From contig NZ_JXSQ01000013.1 in NCBI RefSeq assembly GCF_000834055.1, positions 1 to 64,000 of the forward strand: 64,000 nt of DNA. Reading direction: 5' to 3'. The translations under genes and the position numbers were made by a program. The notes beneath the pieces were generated by a model. It saw only the letters and a list, made by a program, of their open reading frames with translations, was not told where the DNA came from and did not search any database. Below are positions 62,717 to 64,000 of the stretch, in pieces (the stretch's first letter is position 1; each line of letters begins with the position of its first letter). The stretch is from Leucobacter komagatae (GTDB taxonomy: Bacteria > Actinomycetota > Actinomycetes > Actinomycetales > Microbacteriaceae).

Positions 62717-64000
62717 TCGACGGTCACCGATTTCGCGAGGTTTCGCGGCTGATCAACGTCGAGGCCCTTCGCGGTCGACAGCTCGAGCGCAAACCACTGC
62801 AGCGGAACAACCTGCAGGATCGGATCGAACAGCGCGTCACTCAACGGAATCCGGATCACCTCGTCCGCGAACGGCAGCACCGCGGTGTCGCCCTTCTCCA
62901 CGATCGCGATGACGCGCGCGCCACGGGCACGGATCTCCTGGATGTTCGAGACAACCTTCGAGTGCATGAGCGGCGACGTCCGCGGGCTCGGGACAAGCAC
63001 GAAGACAGGCTGGCCGTGATCAATGAGCGCGATCGGGCCGTGCTTCAGTTCGCCTGCCGCGAAGCCCTCAGCGTGGATGTACGCGATCTCCTTGAGCTTC
63101 AGCGCGCCCTCGAGCGCAGCCGGGTAGCCGACGTGCCTGCCGAGGAACAACACGGACCGGGTGTCAGCCATCCAGTGCGCGAGCTCAGCAATCTGCTCGT
63201 GAGTCGCAACAGCCTCGACCATCTTTTCCGGCAGCGCCTCAAGCTGCGCAACGGCCTCTGCTTCGGCCTCGGCGGACAGCACACCGCGCACACGCCCGAG
63301 ATGCAACCCGACAAGGTAGAGCGCCGTGACCTGCGCAATGAAGGCCTTCGTCGACGCGACAGCGACCTCAGGGCCGGCGTGCGTGTAGACGGCCGCGTCT
63401 GACTCGCGCGGGATCGTCGCGCTCTGCGTGTTGCACACCGAGACGGTCGTCACGCCACGTTCGATCGCGTACTTGACCGCCATGAGGGTATCCATGGTCT
63501 CACCTGACTGGCTGACCGAGATGACCATTGTGCGATCCGAAAGGACGGGGTCGCGGTAGCGGAACTCGTGGCTGAGCTGCACCTCGACTGGGATCCGCGC
63601 CCACTGCTCGATCGCGTACGAACCGATCATGCTCGCGTACGATGCGGTGCCACAGGCAACGATGATGATGCGGTCGATAGCGTTCAACCGCTCAGCGCCA
63701 AGCTCAGTGAGCTCAGGGATCTCGACATGGCCGTCGACGATCCTGCCGCGAATGGTGTTCGCTATCGCCTCTGGCTGCTCGTTGATCTCCTTGGCCATGA
63801 AGGACGACCAGCCCCCCTTGTCAGCGGCGCCGGCATCCCACTCGACCTCGTACTCTTCGAAGGTCACCTCGGTGCCAGCGAAGTCGGTGATGCGCACGGT
63901 ATCTGGAGTGATGATCGCAATGTTGTCTTCATTCACGACAACGGCCCTGCGCGTCGAGGACACGAAGGCCGCGACGTCAGACCCGAGGAAGTTCTCCCCG
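62713..64000 (-). CDS. glmS: Glucosamine-6-phosphate synthase, C-terminal part (partial)
   Basis: The gene runs off the right edge, so the N-terminal glutamine amidotransferase domain is not in the window. The visible part has both SIS domains: RIIIVACGTASYASMIGS, SVSQSGETMDTLMAVKYA, STKAFIAQVTALYL, FLGRHVGYPAALEGALKLKEIAYIHAEGFAAGELKHGPIALI, and the terminal VDQPRNLAKSVTVE. It makes glucosamine-6-phosphate from fructose-6-phosphate and glutamine for wall precursors. No glmS ribozyme could be checked because the leader is outside the window. Confidence 0.96.
   Translation of the reverse strand, partial: GENFLGSDVAAFVSSTRRAVVVNEDNIAIITPDTVRITDFAGTEVTFEEYEVEWDAGAADKGGWSSFMAKEINEQPEAIANTIRGRIVDGHVEIPELTELGAERLNAIDRIIIVACGTASYASMIGSYAIEQWARIPVEVQLSHEFRYRDPVLSDRTMVISVSQSGETMDTLMAVKYAIERGVTTVSVCNTQSATIPRESDAAVYTHAGPEVAVASTKAFIAQVTALYLVGLHLGRVRGVLSAEAEAEAVAQLEALPEKMVEAVATHEQIAELAHWMADTRSVLFLGRHVGYPAALEGALKLKEIAYIHAEGFAAGELKHGPIALIDHGQPVFVLVPSPRTSPLMHSKVVSNIQEIRARGARVIAIVEKGDTAVLPFADEVIRIPLSDALFDPILQVVPLQWFALELSTAKGLDVDQPRNLAKSVTVE

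Overview
The window is high-GC DNA, densely coding, with an actinobacterial gene set. Markers are a fused Kgd-type 2-oxoglutarate enzyme, GuaB3, the sucC-sucD ... perM ... purN-purH order, and frequent 4-bp gene overlaps. Together these point to a Microbacteriaceae-like actinobacterium; Leucobacter or a relative is a guess from overall gene content, not something I can test here. I see no rRNA, tRNA, CRISPR array, prophage, insertion sequence or recognisable defence island.

Layout. 1-2.6 kb: two overlapping CNNM/CBS membrane protein genes on the minus strand. 2.8-9.2 kb: kgd, agmatine deiminase family and ketoglutarate-semialdehyde-type aldehyde dehydrogenase genes on the plus strand. 9.4-11.3 kb: a PadR/HAAS pair and two tandem META-type lipoprotein genes. 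11.4-25.8 kb, minus strand: a small membrane protein, purH, purN, a thiamine transport operon (thiB-P-Q plus a P-loop kinase) under a TPP riboswitch, perM, a catalytic-half MetE-like protein, a surface protein with a sortase-like tail, and sucD-sucC. The cluster reads as the conserved sucCD-perM-purNH block of actinobacteria with extra genes inserted.

25.9-28.9 kb is the most disordered part. It holds a broken ROK-family gene, two near-identical small envelope protein genes, a related lipoprotein gene, a stub of a second copy of that lipoprotein gene, and a decayed antisense 3' end of a uvrD-like gene. The intact uvrD follows. I read this as a segmental duplication or allele exchange anchored on the uvrD 3' end.

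31.6-40.6 kb: an unknown membrane protein, asparaginase, glycerophosphodiester phosphodiesterase, Bax-inhibitor-like protein, a probable L-fucose or similar sugar oxidation pair (amidohydrolase plus aldo/keto reductase), a NYN-LOTUS protein and a KDPG-type aldolase. 40.8-45 kb: guaB3-surf1-DUF3817-guaA. 45.2-51.2 kb: a five-gene catabolic operon (RpiR regulator, beta-hydroxyacid dehydrogenase, aldehyde dehydrogenase, M20 amidohydrolase, DUF3100 transporter-like protein) whose substrate is unknown. 51.3-52.8 kb: a cation efflux protein with an unusual metal site and an ArsR-type sensor. 52.9-58.3 kb: guaB, rarD-like, an orphan CIRCE-controlled groES, two small DUF4190-like membrane proteins flanking a THUMP-like methyltransferase. 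58.4-64 kb: glmS(partial)-acpS-alr-tsaE-tsaB-rimI-tsaD, an overlapping chain for cell-wall precursors, lipid synthesis and t6A tRNA modification.

The best candidates for undescribed biology are the RpiR/DUF3100/M20 operon, the kinase fused into the TPP-riboswitch thiamine operon, and the duplicated envelope-protein locus next to uvrD.
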